Source: an uncultured Pseudomonadota bacterium (GTDB lineage Bacteria; Pseudomonadota; Gammaproteobacteria; Burkholderiales; Burkholderiaceae_C). From it: a stretch of 64,000 bases of DNA. Positions 51,834 through 62,864 of the stretch are shown here, one piece after another. The position numbers and the translations under genes are program-made. Position 1 is the first letter of the stretch. Each line of letters opens with the position of its first letter. Location of the stretch: contig CAMFIB010000006.1 in assembly GCA_945952465.1 (NCBI GenBank), positions 1-64,000 of the forward strand. Direction: 5' to 3'. Below the pieces are notes generated by a model. The model saw only the letters and a list, made by a program, of their open reading frames with translations. It did no database searches and had not been told where the DNA came from.

Positions 51834-52427
51834 ATGAACGATCCCCTGCCCCGCAGCTACACCAGTTTCCACGGCCACCGCCAGATCGCCTCCGGGCCCT
51901 TGCTGGCCAACGCGCTGGCGGCCCGGCGTGCGCTGCTCGATGCGCCGACGGCCCCTGTCCTGACCTTCGACGACGAAACCGGCCGCACCACCGAGATCGA
52001 CACGCGCGGCACCGAGGCCGAGGTGTCGGCGCGGTTGGCTGCCAGTGCCGGCGAGAGCCCCGGTGAAGCCACCGACGCAGCGCCTGCCAGAGGCCGTGGG
52101 CGCCCCAAACTGGGCGTGGTGCCGCGCGAGGTCACCCTGCTGCCTCGGCACTGGGAATGGCTGGCGGAACAGCCCGGCGGCGCCTCGGTGGTGCTGCGGC
52201 GCCTGGTGGAAGATGCGCGCCGCGCTGGCGGCGAGAAGAACGAAAGGCGCCGCGCGCAGGAAAGGGCCTACCACTTCCTCTCGGCCATCGCCGGCGACCT
52301 GCCCGGCTTCGAGGAAGCCAGCCGCGCCCTGTTCGCCGGCGACGCCGCCAAGCTGCGCGGCCAGCTCGCCACATGGCCCGCAGACGTCCGCAACCACGCC
52401 ATGCGGCTGGCCTTCGGCGAGGCGTGA
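51834..52427 (+). CDS. DUF2239 family protein
   Basis: 197 aa, no known function. The sequence begins with [16 protein letters not shown] and has [41 protein letters not shown], and [20 protein letters not shown], as expected for the DUF2239 family. Basic central segment suggests nucleic acid contact. The gene is inserted in the conserved diaA-yraN interval and is convergent with yraN (14-base gap). The large palindrome upstream suggests it is tightly regulated; weak Shine-Dalgarno GAGAG. Confidence 0.8.
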   Translation: MNDPLPRSYTSFHGHRQIASGPLLANALAARRALLDAPTAPVLTFDDETGRTTEIDTRGTEAEVSARLAASAGESPGEATDAAPARGRGRPKLGVVPREVTLLPRHWEWLAEQPGGASVVLRRLVEDARRAGGEKNERRRAQERAYHFLSAIAGDLPGFEEASRALFAGDAAKLRGQLATWPADVRNHAMRLAFGEA

Positions 52428-52440
52428 CGCGGTTCGGCAG

Positions 52441-52824
52441 CTAGTCGCCCGCGTCGAACGCCGCCTGCAGCCACTCCACCGTGGCGTCGGCGTCGTTCAG
52501 GCAGACCACGTCGAACCGGCACGGCGGCAGTACCGCCAGCTTCATCAGGTAATGCCGCGCCGCGAAAACGATGCGCCGCTGCTTCACGCCGGTGACGCTG
52601 GCCGCTGCGCCGCCGTGGCCGCTGGCGCGGCGCTTGCGCACCTCCACGAACACCAGCGTGCCGTCGGCGTCACGCATCACCAGGTCGATCTCGCCGCCGC
52701 CACGTCCCGGCGTCCGATAATTGCGCTCCAGCAGCCGCAGGCCGGCGCGCCGCAGATGGGCCGCCGCACGGTCTTCCGCCGCGTCGCCGATCTGCTTCTT
52801 CGAAAGCCCCTCCGTTGAACCCAT
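52441..52824 (-). CDS. yraN: UPF0102 family endonuclease-fold protein
   Basis: 127 aa. Restriction-endonuclease-like core GEIDLVMRD and FVEVRKRRA, with Asp and Glu/Lys ligands of the (D/E)xK site; [21 protein letters not shown] is typical of YraN. Biochemical role not established. Conserved partner of rsmI and diaA. Its start overlaps the rsmI start by 10 bases in the opposite direction. Confidence 0.9.
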   Translation of the reverse strand: MGSTEGLSKKQIGDAAEDRAAAHLRRAGLRLLERNYRTPGRGGGEIDLVMRDADGTLVFVEVRKRRASGHGGAAASVTGVKQRRIVFAARHYLMKLAVLPPCRFDVVCLNDADATVEWLQAAFDAGD

Positions 52825-53729
52825 CGCTGTTCGCTCCCGCCGTGGCCGCCGCCGATGCTGCGGCGTCGTCGCAGCATTATCCGAAGGGCTGCCTCTACGT
52901 GGTCGCCACGCCCATCGGCAACCTCGCCGACATCGGCCTGCGGGCCCTGCACGTGCTGGGCCTGGTCGACGCCATCGCCTGCGAGGACACCCGCCACACG
53001 CAGGCGCTGCTGCAGGCCTACGGCATCCACGGCAAACCGCTGCTGGCGGTGCACGAACACAACGAGGCCGAGGCCGCCGTCACCCTCGTTCTGCGGCTGG
53101 CCGCCGGTGAGCGCATCGCCTACGTCAGCGACGCCGGAACGCCCGGCGTCAGCGACCCTGGGGCCCGGCTGGTGTCGGCCGTTCAGGCAGCCGGCCAGCG
53201 CGCCATGCCGCTCCCTGGCGCCAGCAGCATCACCGCGCTGCTCAGCGTGGCCGGCATCGTGGCCGGGGCCGGCGCCTTCGTGTTCGAGCGCTTTCTGTCG
53301 CCCAAGGCCACGGAACGCGACCAGCAACTGCAGCGCCTGGCGTCAGAAACCCGGGCCGTGGTGCTGCTGGAGTCGCCGCACCGCATCGAGGCGCTGGCCA
53401 AGGCGCTTGCGGTGCTGGGAGAGCGGCCGGTGACGCTGGGCCGCGAACTGACCAAGCAATTCGAGCAGATCGTGACGCTGCCCGCGCGGCAGGTGGCCAA
53501 CTGGCTGGCGCAGGACGCGCAACACCGCCGCGGCGAATTCGCGCTGGTGCTGCACCCGCTGAACGAAACGGCGCCGGCCGGCGGCGGAGACGCCCCCCGC
53601 GTGCTCCGGCTGCTGCTGGCCGAACTGCCGCTGAAAAGCGCCGTGAAGCTGGCCTCCGAGATCACCGGAGAGCCGCGCAATGCGCTGTACGAACAGGCGT
53701 TGCAGATGAAGCAGGCTGCCGGAGATTGA
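52815..53729 (+). CDS. rsmI: 16S rRNA (cytidine-1402 2'-O) methyltransferase
   Basis: 304 aa. SAM-dependent tetrapyrrole-methylase-fold enzyme: VVATPIGNLADIGLRAL, ACEDTRHTQALL, AYVSDAGTPGVSDPG, LPGASSITALL, ESPHRIEALAK, and RELTKQFEQIV. The frame opens with TTG at 52815; a GTG at 52842 is also possible and no ATG or clear Shine-Dalgarno is seen. The 5' end overlaps yraN, so expression from opposite strands may interfere. A terminator lies 65 bases after the stop. Confidence 0.9.
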   Translation: MNPSLFAPAVAAADAAASSQHYPKGCLYVVATPIGNLADIGLRALHVLGLVDAIACEDTRHTQALLQAYGIHGKPLLAVHEHNEAEAAVTLVLRLAAGERIAYVSDAGTPGVSDPGARLVSAVQAAGQRAMPLPGASSITALLSVAGIVAGAGAFVFERFLSPKATERDQQLQRLASETRAVVLLESPHRIEALAKALAVLGERPVTLGRELTKQFEQIVTLPARQVANWLAQDAQHRRGEFALVLHPLNETAPAGGGDAPRVLRLLLAELPLKSAVKLASEITGEPRNALYEQALQMKQAAGD

Positions 53730-53793
53730 GGCGATATTGCCTAGCCGCCCGGCGCCGCTAATTGCGCATTCAAAAAGATCGAACCGACAAACA

Positions 53794-53820
53794 AAAACGC
53801 CCGCTAAGAGCGGGCGTTTT
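53794..53820. terminator. Bidirectional terminator between rsmI and the tRNA-Met gene
   Basis: AAAACGCCCGCT-AAG-AGCGGGCGTTTT, 12-bp stem. Poly-A and poly-T ends allow termination in both directions, ending rsmI and the rplQ/tRNA side. Confidence 0.9.
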
Positions 53821-53846
53821 GTATCGGCCTTGTGGGGCCGCTGTGT

Positions 53847-53923
<77 letters not shown>

Positions 53924-53942
53924 GCAAGACAGAAATTATAGC

Positions 53943-54344
53943 TTATTCTGCGGCGTTTTGCTCGCCGGCAGGGGCTTCGGCAACTGGTGCGCGGTCCACC
54001 AGTTCGACGAGCGCCATGGGGGCGTTGTCGCCCACGCGGAAGCCCATCTTCAGGATGCGGGTGTAGCCGCCCGGACGCGCCTTGAAACGCGGGCCGAGGT
54101 CGTTGAACAGCTTGGTCACGCTGTCGCGGCTGCGCAGGCGGTCAAACGCGAGGCGGCGGTTGGCCAGCGTGGGTTCCTTGGCCAGCGTGATCATCGGCTC
54201 GATGACGCGGCGCAGTTCCTTCGCCTTCGGCACCGTGGTCTTGATGACCTCGTGCTCGATCAGCGAATTCATCATGTTCTGCAGCATCGCGAGGCGGTGC
54301 GAGCTGGTGCGGTTGAGTTTGCGGAGTCCGTGTCCGTGACGCAT
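53943..54344 (-). CDS. rplQ: 50S ribosomal protein L17
   Basis: 133 aa. [20 protein letters not shown] and [16 protein letters not shown] are diagnostic. AAGGA precedes the ATG. Last gene of the alpha operon, closest to the downstream tRNA and terminator. The C-terminus has an Ala/Glu-rich tail. Confidence 0.97.
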   Translation of the reverse strand: MRHGHGLRKLNRTSSHRLAMLQNMMNSLIEHEVIKTTVPKAKELRRVIEPMITLAKEPTLANRRLAFDRLRSRDSVTKLFNDLGPRFKARPGGYTRILKMGFRVGDNAPMALVELVDRAPVAEAPAGEQNAAE

Positions 54345-54425
54345 GGTGTTTTCCTTTCGTTATGTTGCAAAGGCAGCCGTATCAGGTACTGCCCGTTCAC
54401 CAGATGATTGGCGAGGAGCGGCCGA

Positions 54426-55415
54426 TCAGCGCTTGTCGAGGCCAGCCGGCGGCCAGCTGTCGAGCTTCATGCCCAGGGTAAGGCCGCGCGAGGCCAGCAC
54501 TTCCTTGATTTCGTTGAGCGACTTGCGGCCCAGGTTCGGGGTCTTCAGCAGCTCGTTCTCGGTGCGCTGGATCAGGTCACCGATGTAGTAGATGTTCTCG
54601 GCCTTCAGGCAGTTGGCCGAACGCACCGTCAGTTCGAGTTCGTCGACCGGGCGCAGCAGGATCGGGTCGAACTGCTGCGAGCTGCGCGGCGCGGGCTGGT
54701 CGAATGCGGCCAGCTCGTTGCCTTCCAGTTGCGCGAACACGGCGAGCTGCTCGACCAGGATCTTGGCCGACGCGCGGACCGCGTCTTCGGCGGTGATGGC
54801 GCCGTTGGTCTCGATCTCGACGACCAGCTTGTCCAGGTCGGTGCGCTGCTCGACGCGGGCGCTTTCCACCGTGTAGCTGACGCGCTTCACCGGCGAGAAC
54901 GAGGCGTCCAGCACGATGCGGCCGATCGACTTCGTCGGCTCGTCGCCGTAGCGACGCAGGTTGCCCGGCACGTAGCCGCGGCCCTTTTCGATCTTGATCT
55001 GCATATCGAGCTTGCCGCCTTGCGACAGCGTGGCGATGACATGCTCGGGGTTGATGATCTCGACGTCGTGCGGGGTCTGGATGTCGGCGGCCGTGACGAC
55101 GCCTTCGCCGTCCTTGCGCAGCGACAGCGTGACTTCGTCGCGGTTGTGCAGCTTGAAGACCACGCCCTTCAGGTTCAGCAGGATGTTGACGACGTCTTCC
55201 TGCACGCCGTCGATCGACGAGTATTCATGGAGCACGCCGGAGATCGTGACCTCCGTTGCCGCATAACCGACCATCGACGACAGCAGCACGCGGCGCAGCG
55301 CGTTGCCCAGCGTGTGGCCATAGCCACGCTCGAAGGGCTCCAGCGTCACCTTGGCATGGTTGGTGCCCAGCTGCTCGACGTTGATGGTTTTGGGTTTCAG
55401 CAAATTGGTCTGCAT
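54426..55415 (-). CDS. rpoA: RNA polymerase alpha subunit
   Basis: 329 aa. N-terminal dimerization domain ([19 protein letters not shown]), flexible linker around 230-245, and C-terminal domain with [20 protein letters not shown] and [17 protein letters not shown] that contacts UP elements and activators. Sits between rpsD and rplQ, as usual. Confidence 0.97.
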   Translation of the reverse strand: MQTNLLKPKTINVEQLGTNHAKVTLEPFERGYGHTLGNALRRVLLSSMVGYAATEVTISGVLHEYSSIDGVQEDVVNILLNLKGVVFKLHNRDEVTLSLRKDGEGVVTAADIQTPHDVEIINPEHVIATLSQGGKLDMQIKIEKGRGYVPGNLRRYGDEPTKSIGRIVLDASFSPVKRVSYTVESARVEQRTDLDKLVVEIETNGAITAEDAVRASAKILVEQLAVFAQLEGNELAAFDQPAPRSSQQFDPILLRPVDELELTVRSANCLKAENIYYIGDLIQRTENELLKTPNLGRKSLNEIKEVLASRGLTLGMKLDSWPPAGLDKR

Positions 55416-55546
55416 TCAAACTTCCTCTCAATACCCCCGGCTCGTTACACCGGTAAGGCTGGTGAAGCGCCCTGCGCACGGTGCCCCACGCGCAGGGAAC
55501 GAAAAAACCTCTGGCAAACGGGGCGCTGCGGCCCCGTGCCCATCGC

Positions 55547-56170
55547 TTAGCGCGAGTACAGTTCGACGATCAGCGATTCGTTGACGTCGGAGGCGAACTC
55601 GTCGCGGTCCGGCGTCTTCTTGAAGGTGCCCTCGACCTTGTCGATGTTCACTTCGACCCAGGCCGGGAAACCGACCTGCTGGGCCAGTTGCAGCGCTTCA
55701 ACCACACGGCCTTGCTTCTTCGATTTTTCACGCACCGCGACCACGTCGCCGGTCTTGACCATGTACGACGGGATGTTGACCGGCTGGCCATTCACGGTGA
55801 CCGCCTTGTGCGACACCAGCTGGCGCGCTTCGGCGCGGGTCGAGCCGAAGCCCATGCGGTACACGACGTTGTCCAGGCGCGATTCGAGCAGCGTCAGCAG
55901 GTTGGCGCCGGTGTTGCCACGGCGGCGATCGGCCTCGGTGAAGTAGCGGCGGAACTGGCGCTCCAGGATGCCGTACATGCGCTTGACCTTCTGCTTCTCG
56001 CGCAGTTGCAGGCCGAAGTCGGACGTGCGGGCACCGGAGGTGCGGCCGTGCTGGCCCGGCTTGGAATCGAACTTGGCCTTGTCGCTGATCGAGCGGCGCG
56101 CGCTCTTCAGGAACAGGTCGGTGCCTTCACGGCGGGAAAGTTTGGCCTTGGGGCCGAGGTAGCGTGCCAC
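55547..56170 (-). CDS. rpsD: 30S ribosomal protein S4
   Basis: 207 aa, GTG start at 56170 ([18 protein letters not shown]). [18 protein letters not shown] and the S4 domain [16 protein letters not shown] are visible. In E. coli S4 is the translational repressor of the alpha operon. The 131-base spacer before rpoA is the longest in this operon. Confidence 0.97.
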   Translation of the reverse strand: MARYLGPKAKLSRREGTDLFLKSARRSISDKAKFDSKPGQHGRTSGARTSDFGLQLREKQKVKRMYGILERQFRRYFTEADRRRGNTGANLLTLLESRLDNVVYRMGFGSTRAEARQLVSHKAVTVNGQPVNIPSYMVKTGDVVAVREKSKKQGRVVEALQLAQQVGFPAWVEVNIDKVEGTFKKTPDRDEFASDVNESLIVELYSR

Positions 56171-56327
56171 GTGGTGTCCTTTGAATCAAATCTGCCGCGG
56201 CCGGTTACCGCGGGAGCCTTCGGCGCGAAGCCTGATGGCAGTGGGCTTGTTGAAAAACGTTGAATCGATGAAACAACAAAAGGTGGCGGACATCACCGAT
56301 GCCCAGCCACCCCTGACGGAGACCGTC

Positions 56328-56732
56328 TCAGATGCGGCGACGCTTCTGGGGACGGCAGCCGTTGTGCGGCACCGGCGTGACGTCCGCGATCACATTGATG
56401 CGGATGCCCAGCGCGGCGAGCGCACGGACCGACGATTCGCGACCGGGGCCGGGGCCCTTGATCTCGACGTCGAGGTTCTTGATGCCTTGCTCGATGGCCG
56501 CGCGGCCAGCCACTTCCGAAGCGACCTGCGCCGCGAACGGGGTGGACTTGCGCGAACCCTTGAAGCCTTGACCACCGGACGAGGCCCACGACAGCGCGTT
56601 GCCCTGGCGGTCGGTGATCGTGATGATGGTGTTGTTGAACGACGCGTGCACGTGCGCGATGCCGTCCGCAACGTTCTTGCGGACCTTCTTGCGAACGCGC
56701 TGCGCGGCGTTATTGGCGGGAGCTTTTGCCAT
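56328..56732 (-). CDS. rpsK: 30S ribosomal protein S11
   Basis: 134 aa. [20 protein letters not shown] and [18 protein letters not shown] (C-terminus) identify S11. Nineteen bases separate it from rpsM. Confidence 0.97.
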   Translation of the reverse strand: MAKAPANNAAQRVRKKVRKNVADGIAHVHASFNNTIITITDRQGNALSWASSGGQGFKGSRKSTPFAAQVASEVAGRAAIEQGIKNLDVEIKGPGPGRESSVRALAALGIRINVIADVTPVPHNGCRPQKRRRI

Positions 56733-56751
56733 GGGGATCCTTCAGTTCCGA

Positions 56752-57117
56752 TTATTTCTTCAGCGCCTGAGCGGCCTTGCGCGGGCCCTTGCGGGTGCGC
56801 GCGTTGGTGCGGGTGCGCTGACCACGCACGGGCAGGCCGCGGCGATGGCGGAAACCCCGGTAGCAGCCGATGTCCATCAGACGCTTGATGTTCATCGTGG
56901 TTTCGCGGCGCAGGTCGCCTTCGATCGTCAGCGTGGCGATTGCGTCGCGGATCTTTTCGAGATCGCCGTCGGTCAGGTCCTTGACCTTTTTCGCGTAGTC
57001 AATGCCGCAGGCTTCGCAGATCTTGCGAGCGCGGGTGCGACCAATGCCATAGATCGCCGTCAGGCCGATTTCGGCGTGCTTGTGCGGCGGAATGTTGATA
57101 CCAGCAATACGTGCCAT
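56752..57117 (-). CDS. rpsM: 30S ribosomal protein S13
   Basis: 121 aa. [34 protein letters not shown] and [19 protein letters not shown] identify S13. It contacts the 50S subunit and the P-site tRNA. First gene of the alpha operon after rpmJ. Confidence 0.97.
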   Translation of the reverse strand: MARIAGINIPPHKHAEIGLTAIYGIGRTRARKICEACGIDYAKKVKDLTDGDLEKIRDAIATLTIEGDLRRETTMNIKRLMDIGCYRGFRHRRGLPVRGQRTRTNARTRKGPRKAAQALKK

Positions 57118-57145
57118 GTTCGTTCCCTGTAACTCGTGCGGGCGA

Positions 57146-57259
57146 TCAGCCCTGACGCTGCTTGTGACGCGGATCGGTGCAGATCACACGCACCACGCCC
57201 TTGCGGCGGATGATCTTGCAGTTGCGGCAGATTTTCTTGACCGAAGCCGAAACTCTCAT
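57146..57259 (-). CDS. rpmJ: 50S ribosomal protein L36
   Basis: 37 aa, too short for routine ORF lists. [20 protein letters not shown] at the start, then Cys27 and His32: the zinc-binding Cys11-Cys14-Cys27-His32 form. Lies 34 bases after secY. No infA occurs between secY and rpmJ, unlike in Burkholderia. Confidence 0.95.
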   Translation of the reverse strand: MRVSASVKKICRNCKIIRRKGVVRVICTDPRHKQRQG

Positions 57260-57293
57260 TTGATTTCTCCTAAAACTCTTGCTTCCAGGCGAC

Positions 57294-58613
57294 TCAACGG
57301 CCCGGCGACGTCTTGAAATTGGCCTTCTTGAGCAGCGACTCGTATTGCTGCGACATCAGGTAGTTCTGCACCTGGGCCATGAAATCCATCGTCACGACCA
57401 CGATGATCAGCAGCGAGGTGCCGCCGAAATAGAACGGGACGTTGTACTTCAGGATCAGGAATTCCGGCAGCAGGCAGACGAAGGTGATGTAGATCGCCCC
57501 CGCCAGCGTCAGCCGGACCAGAATCTTGTCGATGTAGCGGGCGGTCTGGTCACCCGGACGGATGCCCGGAATGAAAGCGCCGCTCTTCTTCAGGTTGTCG
57601 GCGGTTTCGCGGCTGTTGAACACCAGCGCCGTGTAGAAGAAGCAGAAGAACACGATCGCGGCGGCGTACAGCATCACGTAGATCGGCTGACCCGGCGACA
57701 GCGTGCTGGCGATGTCCTTCAGCCAACGCATCGAATCGCCCGAGCTGAACCAGCTCACCACGGTCGCCGGCAACAGGATGATGGACGACGCGAAGATCGG
57801 CGGAATCACGCCGGCCATGTTCAGCTTCAGCGGCAGATGGGACGACTGGCCACCATAGACCTTGTTGCCGACCTGGCGCCGCGCGTAGTTCACCAGAATC
57901 TTGCGCTGACCCCGCTCCACGAACACCACGAAGTAGGTGACCAGGGCCACCACCGCGACGATGAGGATGGCGATCAGGATGCTCATCGCACCGGTGCGCA
58001 CCAGCTCCAGCAGACCGGCGATCGACGCCGGCAGGCCGGCAGCAATGCCACCGAAGATCAGGATGGAAATGCCGTTGCCCAGACCGCGCTCGGTGATCTG
58101 CTCGCCCAGCCACATCAGGAACACCGTGCCGGCCGTCAGGCTGACCACCGCCGTCAGGCGGAAGCCGAAGCCCGGATCGATCACCAGACCCGGCGAGCTT
58201 TCCAGCGCGACGGCGATGCCGAGGGACTGGAACAGCGCCAGGGCCAGCGTGCCGTAGCGGGTGTACTGGGTGATCTTGCGGCGGCCCGCCTCGCCTTCCT
58301 TCTTCAGCTGCTCGAATGTCGGCACGACGTAGGTCATCAACTGCATGATGATCGACGCGGAGATGTAGGGCATGATGCCCAGCGCGAACACCGTGAAGCG
58401 CGACAGCGCGCCACCCGAGAACATGTTGAACAGGTTCAGGATGCCGCCCTGCTGGCCCTTGAACAGCGCCTGCAGCTGGTTGGGGTCGATGCCCGGCACC
58501 GGGATGTGGGCGCCGATGCGGTAGACCACCAGCGCGAGCAGCAAGAACACCAGACGGCGACGCAGGTCGCCGTACTTGCCGGTCTTCGCGAGTTGCGCCG
58601 AATTCGTCGCCAC
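57294..58613 (-). CDS. secY: Preprotein translocase SecY
   Basis: 439 aa, ten transmembrane helices, GTG start at 58613. Channel plug and pore segments: [14 protein letters not shown] near the N-terminus, [20 protein letters not shown], and the C5/C6 loop [20 protein letters not shown]. Inner membrane conduit for Sec-dependent export of the periplasmic proteins in this window. Confidence 0.97.
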   Translation of the reverse strand: MATNSAQLAKTGKYGDLRRRLVFLLLALVVYRIGAHIPVPGIDPNQLQALFKGQQGGILNLFNMFSGGALSRFTVFALGIMPYISASIIMQLMTYVVPTFEQLKKEGEAGRRKITQYTRYGTLALALFQSLGIAVALESSPGLVIDPGFGFRLTAVVSLTAGTVFLMWLGEQITERGLGNGISILIFGGIAAGLPASIAGLLELVRTGAMSILIAILIVAVVALVTYFVVFVERGQRKILVNYARRQVGNKVYGGQSSHLPLKLNMAGVIPPIFASSIILLPATVVSWFSSGDSMRWLKDIASTLSPGQPIYVMLYAAAIVFFCFFYTALVFNSRETADNLKKSGAFIPGIRPGDQTARYIDKILVRLTLAGAIYITFVCLLPEFLILKYNVPFYFGGTSLLIIVVVTMDFMAQVQNYLMSQQYESLLKKANFKTSPGR

Positions 58614-58641
58614 GTGTCGTTACCTTCCGATTCCGGACCGT

Positions 58642-59073
58642 TTAAGCCAGGCTGCCGCCGGCCGCTTCGATGGCCGACTTGGCCGCGGCGGTGGCGCCGA
58701 TGCCCGTCAGCTTGACCGCCGCCTTCAGTTCGCCGGTGTTGATGACCTTGATCACGCGCGCCAGCTGCGGCACCAGGCCGGCCTGCTTGAGCGTGAGGAC
58801 GTCAACTTCGGCTGCGCCCAACTGTGCCAGTTGGCCCAGCGTGACTTCGGCGTTGAACTTCAGCGTCTGCGACTTGAAGCCACGCTTCGGCAGGCGGCGC
58901 TGCAGCGGCATCTGGCCGCCTTCGAAACCCACCTTGTGGTAGCCGCCGGCGCGGGACTTCTGGCCCTTGTGGCCACGACCAGCGGTCTTGCCCAGGCCTG
59001 AGCCGATGCCGCGACCGACGCGGCGCTTCGCGTGCTTGGCGCCCGCTGCGGGCTTGATGTCGTTGAGTTGCAT
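58642..59073 (-). CDS. rplO: 50S ribosomal protein L15
   Basis: 143 aa. [40 protein letters not shown] and [12 protein letters not shown]. Start overlaps the rpmD stop by one base (TGATG). Confidence 0.97.
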   Translation of the reverse strand: MQLNDIKPAAGAKHAKRRVGRGIGSGLGKTAGRGHKGQKSRAGGYHKVGFEGGQMPLQRRLPKRGFKSQTLKFNAEVTLGQLAQLGAAEVDVLTLKQAGLVPQLARVIKVINTGELKAAVKLTGIGATAAAKSAIEAAGGSLA

Positions 59074-59255
59074 CAGAGCACCTTCACCAGATAAGCGATC
59101 TTGTTGATCATGCCGCGCACCGCAGGCGTGTCCTGCAGTTCGCTGACGCTGTTCAGCCTGCGCAGACCCAGGCCGCGCACCGTGGCGCGGTGGTCTTCCT
59201 TGCAGCCGATGGGGCTGCGCACCAGTTGAACCTTGACGGTTTGTGCCGTAGTCAT
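59073..59255 (-). CDS. rpmD: 50S ribosomal protein L30
   Basis: 60 aa. [20 protein letters not shown] then [20 protein letters not shown]; characteristic L30 motif. Found between rpsE and rplO in the spc operon. Confidence 0.96.
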   Translation of the reverse strand: MTTAQTVKVQLVRSPIGCKEDHRATVRGLGLRRLNSVSELQDTPAVRGMINKIAYLVKVL

Positions 59256-59269
59256 GTTCCTGCTCCTGA

Positions 59270-59788
59270 TCAGCCGAAGATCTCTTCGACCGTCTTGCCG
59301 CGCTTGGCCGCGACTTCGGAAGCCGTGGTCGAGTTCTTCAACGCGTCCAGCGTCGCGCGCACCATGTTGTAGGGGTTCGACGAACCGTGGCTCTTGGCCA
59401 CGATGTCGGTGATGCCCATCACTTCGAAGACCGCGCGCATCGGGCCGCCGGCGATGATGCCGGTACCCTTGGGGGCCGGGTACATCACGACGGACGAAGC
59501 GCCGTGGTGGCCGTGCACCTGGTGGTGCAGCGTGCCGTTCTTCAGGGACACCTTGTTCAGGTTGCGACGGGCCTCTTCCATCGCCTTCTGCACGGCGGCG
59601 GGCACTTCCTTGGACTTGCCCTTGCCCATGCCAACGCGGCCGTCACCGTCGCCGACCACGGTCAGTGCGGCGAAACCGAGAATACGGCCACCCTTCACCA
59701 CCTTGGTCACGCGGTTGATCGCGATCATCTTCTCGCGCATCCCGTCATCGGGTGCGTCGTTCGGGGCCTTCGCTTGAAATTTAGCCAT
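59270..59788 (-). CDS. rpsE: 30S ribosomal protein S5
   Basis: 172 aa. Double-stranded RNA-binding segment [20 protein letters not shown] and [20 protein letters not shown]. It supports translational accuracy and the mRNA helicase function of the ribosome. Confidence 0.97.
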   Translation of the reverse strand: MAKFQAKAPNDAPDDGMREKMIAINRVTKVVKGGRILGFAALTVVGDGDGRVGMGKGKSKEVPAAVQKAMEEARRNLNKVSLKNGTLHHQVHGHHGASSVVMYPAPKGTGIIAGGPMRAVFEVMGITDIVAKSHGSSNPYNMVRATLDALKNSTTASEVAAKRGKTVEEIFG

Positions 59789-59805
59789 GTTCGATTCCGA
59801 TCCGC

Positions 59806-60171
59806 TTAGAACTGCAGGCCGGCTTCACGCGCGGCTTCAGCCAATGCCTTGACACGACCGTGGTAGGCGAAGCCCGCACGGTCGAAAGCCACCTTCTCGA
59901 CGCCGGCAGCCTTCGCCTTTTCGGCGATCAGCTTGCCGATCTGCTGCGCGGCGGACACGTTGGCACCCTTGCCGGCGCCACCGAGCGACTTGCGCAGGTC
60001 GGCCTGGGCGGTCGATGCCGTGGCCAGCACCTTGGTGCCGTCTTCGGAAACCACCGTGGCGTAGATGTGCAGGTTGGTGCGGTTCACCATCAGGCGCGCG
60101 ACGCCCTGGGTGGCGATGCGGATGCGGGTCTGACGGGCCCGGCGCAGACGCTGCTGTTTTTTGGTCAACAT
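59806..60171 (-). CDS. rplR: 50S ribosomal protein L18
   Basis: 121 aa. [20 protein letters not shown] and [20 protein letters not shown] mark L18, which binds 5S rRNA with L5 and L25. Confidence 0.97.
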   Translation of the reverse strand: MLTKKQQRLRRARQTRIRIATQGVARLMVNRTNLHIYATVVSEDGTKVLATASTAQADLRKSLGGAGKGANVSAAQQIGKLIAEKAKAAGVEKVAFDRAGFAYHGRVKALAEAAREAGLQF

Positions 60172-60182
60172 CGTGCAGCTCC

Positions 60183-60716
60183 TTACTTCTTCTTGGTCTC
60201 TTTGATCGTGATCTTCTCGTCCGCGTAGCGGATGCCCTTGCCCTTGTAGGGCTCGGGCGGACGAATCGCACGAATCTCGGCGGCCACCTGGCCGACGCGT
60301 TGACGGTCTGCACCCTTGATCAGGACTTCGGTCGGGGTCGGCGTTGCCACCGTGATGCCCGCCGGCATGTCCTTGTTGACCGGATGCGAATAGCCGACGT
60401 TCAGGTTGAGCTTGGCACCCTGCGCCGCGGCCTTGTAGCCCACGCCGACCAGGCTCAGCTTCTTCTCGAAGCCCTTGGTCACGCCGACCACCATGTTGTT
60501 GACCAGCTGGCGCATCGTGCCGCTCATCGCGTTGGCTTCACGCGACTCGTTCACCGGCTCGAAGCTCAGCTTGCCAGCGGTGTTGCTGACCTTCACCAGC
60601 GCGTTCTGCGCCAGGCTCAGCGAACCGCCGGTTCCCTTGACGGAAATCTGGTCTTCCTTGATCGCCACGTCCACGCCTGCGGGGACGGTGATCGCTGCTT
60701 TACCTACTCGGGACAT
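60183..60716 (-). CDS. rplF: 50S ribosomal protein L6
   Basis: 177 aa. [20 protein letters not shown] and C-terminal [20 protein letters not shown] are standard. Two L6 repeats are present. Confidence 0.97.
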   Translation of the reverse strand: MSRVGKAAITVPAGVDVAIKEDQISVKGTGGSLSLAQNALVKVSNTAGKLSFEPVNESREANAMSGTMRQLVNNMVVGVTKGFEKKLSLVGVGYKAAAQGAKLNLNVGYSHPVNKDMPAGITVATPTPTEVLIKGADRQRVGQVAAEIRAIRPPEPYKGKGIRYADEKITIKETKKK

Positions 60717-60731
60717 CTCTGTTTCCTTCCC

Positions 60732-61127
60732 TTAGGCCACGAAGCACAGGACTTCGCCGCCGACGCCGGTGGCGCGGGCCTTGCGGTCGGTCATCACGCC
60801 TTGCGGGGTCGTGACGATGGCCACGCCCAGACCGTTCTGCACCTGCGGAATGTCGTTGCGGCCCTTGTACACGCGCAGGCCGGGGCGGCTGACGCGCTCG
60901 ATGCGCTCGATGACCGGACGACCGGCGTAGTACTTCAGGGTGATCTGGAGGTCGGACTTGTTGCCGTCGCTCTTGACCTCGAAACCGTCGATGTAGCCCT
61001 CGTCCTTCAGGACCTGGGCAATCGCCACCTTGATGTTGGACGACGGCACGCTCACCGTGGCCTTGGACACCATCTGCGCGTTGCGGATGCGGGTCAGCAG
61101 GTCAGCAATGGGATCGCTCATGCTCAT
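60732..61127 (-). CDS. rpsH: 30S ribosomal protein S8
   Basis: 131 aa. [16 protein letters not shown] start and [18 protein letters not shown] and [21 protein letters not shown]8 is the translational repressor of the spc operon in E. coli. An ATG two codons later is also in frame. Confidence 0.97.
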   Translation of the reverse strand: MSMSDPIADLLTRIRNAQMVSKATVSVPSSNIKVAIAQVLKDEGYIDGFEVKSDGNKSDLQITLKYYAGRPVIERIERVSRPGLRVYKGRNDIPQVQNGLGVAIVTTPQGVMTDRKARATGVGGEVLCFVA

Positions 61128-61148
61128 GTTGAATCTCTCCTGCCTGGC

Positions 61149-61454
61149 TTACCAGCTGGCCTTGGTGACACCGGGGATGTCACCGGCGAAGGCCAGTTCA
61201 CGGATCTTGGCGCGGCCAAGACCGAACTGGCGGAAGGTGCCGCGCGGACGACCGGTGATTTCGCAACGGTTGCGCTGGCGCGTCGGGTTGGCGTTGCGCG
61301 GCAGGGCCTGCAGGCCTGCGCGCGCGGCGGCGCGTTCTTCGTCCGACTTCTTGGCGTCGTTCGAGGCGGACTTCAGTTCGGCGTATTTCTTCGCGAACTT
61401 GGCGGCCAGCTTCTCACGCTTGAGTTCACGCTGGATCAGTGCTGCTTTTGCCAT
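61149..61454 (-). CDS. rpsN: 30S ribosomal protein S14
   Basis: 101 aa, the cysteine-free (zinc-independent) long form: [20 protein letters not shown] and [20 protein letters not shown]. No zinc CxxC motif. Confidence 0.97.
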   Translation of the reverse strand: MAKAALIQRELKREKLAAKFAKKYAELKSASNDAKKSDEERAAARAGLQALPRNANPTRQRNRCEITGRPRGTFRQFGLGRAKIRELAFAGDIPGVTKASW

Positions 61455-61463
61455 ACGTCAACC

Positions 61464-62003
61464 TCAATTCTTGAACGGGAAACGGAAGCCCGCGAGCAGC
61501 GCCTTGCACTCTTCGTCGTTCTTGGCCGTGGTCGTGATGCTGATGTTCAGGCCACGCAGAGCGTCGACCTTGTCATACTCGATCTCGGGGAAAATGATCT
61601 GTTCCTTGACGCCGATGTTGTAGTTGCCACGGCCGTCGAAGGCGCGGCCCGAGATGCCGCGGAAGTCGCGGACGCGGGGCAGCGCAACCGTCACGAAACG
61701 GTCGAGGAACTCGTACATCTTCACGCCGCGCAGCGTGACCATGCAGCCGATCGGCAGACCTTCGCGGATCTTGAAACCGGCGATGGCCTTCTTGGCCACC
61801 GTCACGACGGGCTTCTGGCCGGCGATCTTGGTCAGGTCGCCCACGGCGTTGTCCATGACCTTCTTGTCGGCGACGGCCTCGCTCACGCCCATGTTGAGCG
61901 TGATCTTGGTGATGCGGGGAACCTGCATCGGGCTCTTGTAGCCGAACTTCTGGATCAGGTCGGGAGCGACCTTTTCGCGATAAAACTGTTGCAGTCGTGC
62001 CAT
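61464..62003 (-). CDS. rplE: 50S ribosomal protein L5
   Basis: 179 aa from ATG 62003 ([20 protein letters not shown]), the usual L5 length; ATG 62009 two codons earlier overlaps the rplX stop (ATGA) and could also be used. [20 protein letters not shown] and [15 protein letters not shown] are visible. L5 binds 5S rRNA. Confidence 0.96.
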   Translation of the reverse strand: MARLQQFYREKVAPDLIQKFGYKSPMQVPRITKITLNMGVSEAVADKKVMDNAVGDLTKIAGQKPVVTVAKKAIAGFKIREGLPIGCMVTLRGVKMYEFLDRFVTVALPRVRDFRGISGRAFDGRGNYNIGVKEQIIFPEIEYDKVDALRGLNISITTTAKNDEECKALLAGFRFPFKN

Positions 62004-62005
62004 GG

Positions 62006-62326
62006 TCATGCCACCTTGATTTCTTCGCCGCTGGACTTGAAGACGCGCACGCGCTTGCCGTCCGAGCCCTGCTTGATGCCCACGCGATCGGCCTTGCCCG
62101 TGGCGCCATTGAAGATGGCGACGTTGGACTGATGGATGGGCATGCTCTTTTCGATGATGCCGCCGGTCACACCCTTCATGGGGTTGGGCTTGGTGTGCTT
62201 CTTCACCAGGTTGATGCCCTCGACCACCACATGCTCTTCGCCGCTGCGCAGCGCAACCTTGCCGCGCTTGCCCTTGTCGCGGCCAGCGATGACGATGACT
62301 TCGTCGCCCTTGCGAATCTTGTTCAT
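62006..62326 (-). CDS. rplX: 50S ribosomal protein L24
   Basis: 106 aa KOW-domain protein: [20 protein letters not shown] then [20 protein letters not shown]. Assembly initiator of the 50S subunit. Confidence 0.97.
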   Translation of the reverse strand: MNKIRKGDEVIVIAGRDKGKRGKVALRSGEEHVVVEGINLVKKHTKPNPMKGVTGGIIEKSMPIHQSNVAIFNGATGKADRVGIKQGSDGKRVRVFKSSGEEIKVA

Positions 62327-62338
62327 GATGTCAGGTCC

Positions 62339-62707
62339 TCAGAGAACTTCAGGGGCCAGCGACACGATCTTCATGAACTTTTCGGTGCGCAGCTCGCGCG
62401 TCACCGGTCCGAAGATGCGGGTGCCGATCGGCTCCAGCTTGGCATTCAGCAGCACGGCGGCATTGCCGTCGAACTTGACGAGCGAGCCGTCGGCGCGACG
62501 GATGCCCTTGGCGGTACGCACCACCACAGCGCTGTAGATCTCGCCCTTCTTGACGCGACCCCGCGGAGCGGCTTCCTTGATGCTGACCTTGATGACGTCG
62601 CCCACGCTGGCGTAACGGCGCTTGGAGCCGCCGAGCACCTTGATGCACAGGACGGACTTCGCACCCGTGTTGTCGGCCACGTCGAGCCGCGATTCTGTCT
62701 GGATCAT
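62339..62707 (-). CDS. rplN: 50S ribosomal protein L14
   Basis: 122 aa. [20 protein letters not shown], and [19 protein letters not shown] are the L14 hallmarks. First spc gene; its own promoter lies 129 bases upstream. In most proteobacteria rpsQ of the S10 operon precedes rplN, but here a glpD-like gene does. Confidence 0.97.
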   Translation of the reverse strand: MIQTESRLDVADNTGAKSVLCIKVLGGSKRRYASVGDVIKVSIKEAAPRGRVKKGEIYSAVVVRTAKGIRRADGSLVKFDGNAAVLLNAKLEPIGTRIFGPVTRELRTEKFMKIVSLAPEVL

Positions 62708-62835
62708 TTTCTATATTCCCAACTTGTACCGGCCACCGGAGCGGTCAGTCAGTCTTGGGCCCGTATCAGGGCCGCGAACCACTCGCGACCCGTCTGGATG
62801 GGCAGATTCTCAGCCCAAATTGGGCAGAGCCAGTA

Positions 62836-62864
62836 ATTATGGCAGAACTGCCGGCGGTCGTCAA
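62836..62864 (-). promoter_or_regulatory. Strong sigma70-like promoter of the spc operon
   Basis: On the minus strand, TTGACG (62859-62864) and CATAAT (62836-62841) with an ideal 17-base spacer. The -35 hexamer overlaps the stop codon of the glpD-like gene. The leader to rplN is about 120 bases and holds no gene. Expected TSS near 62829. Confidence 0.8.
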
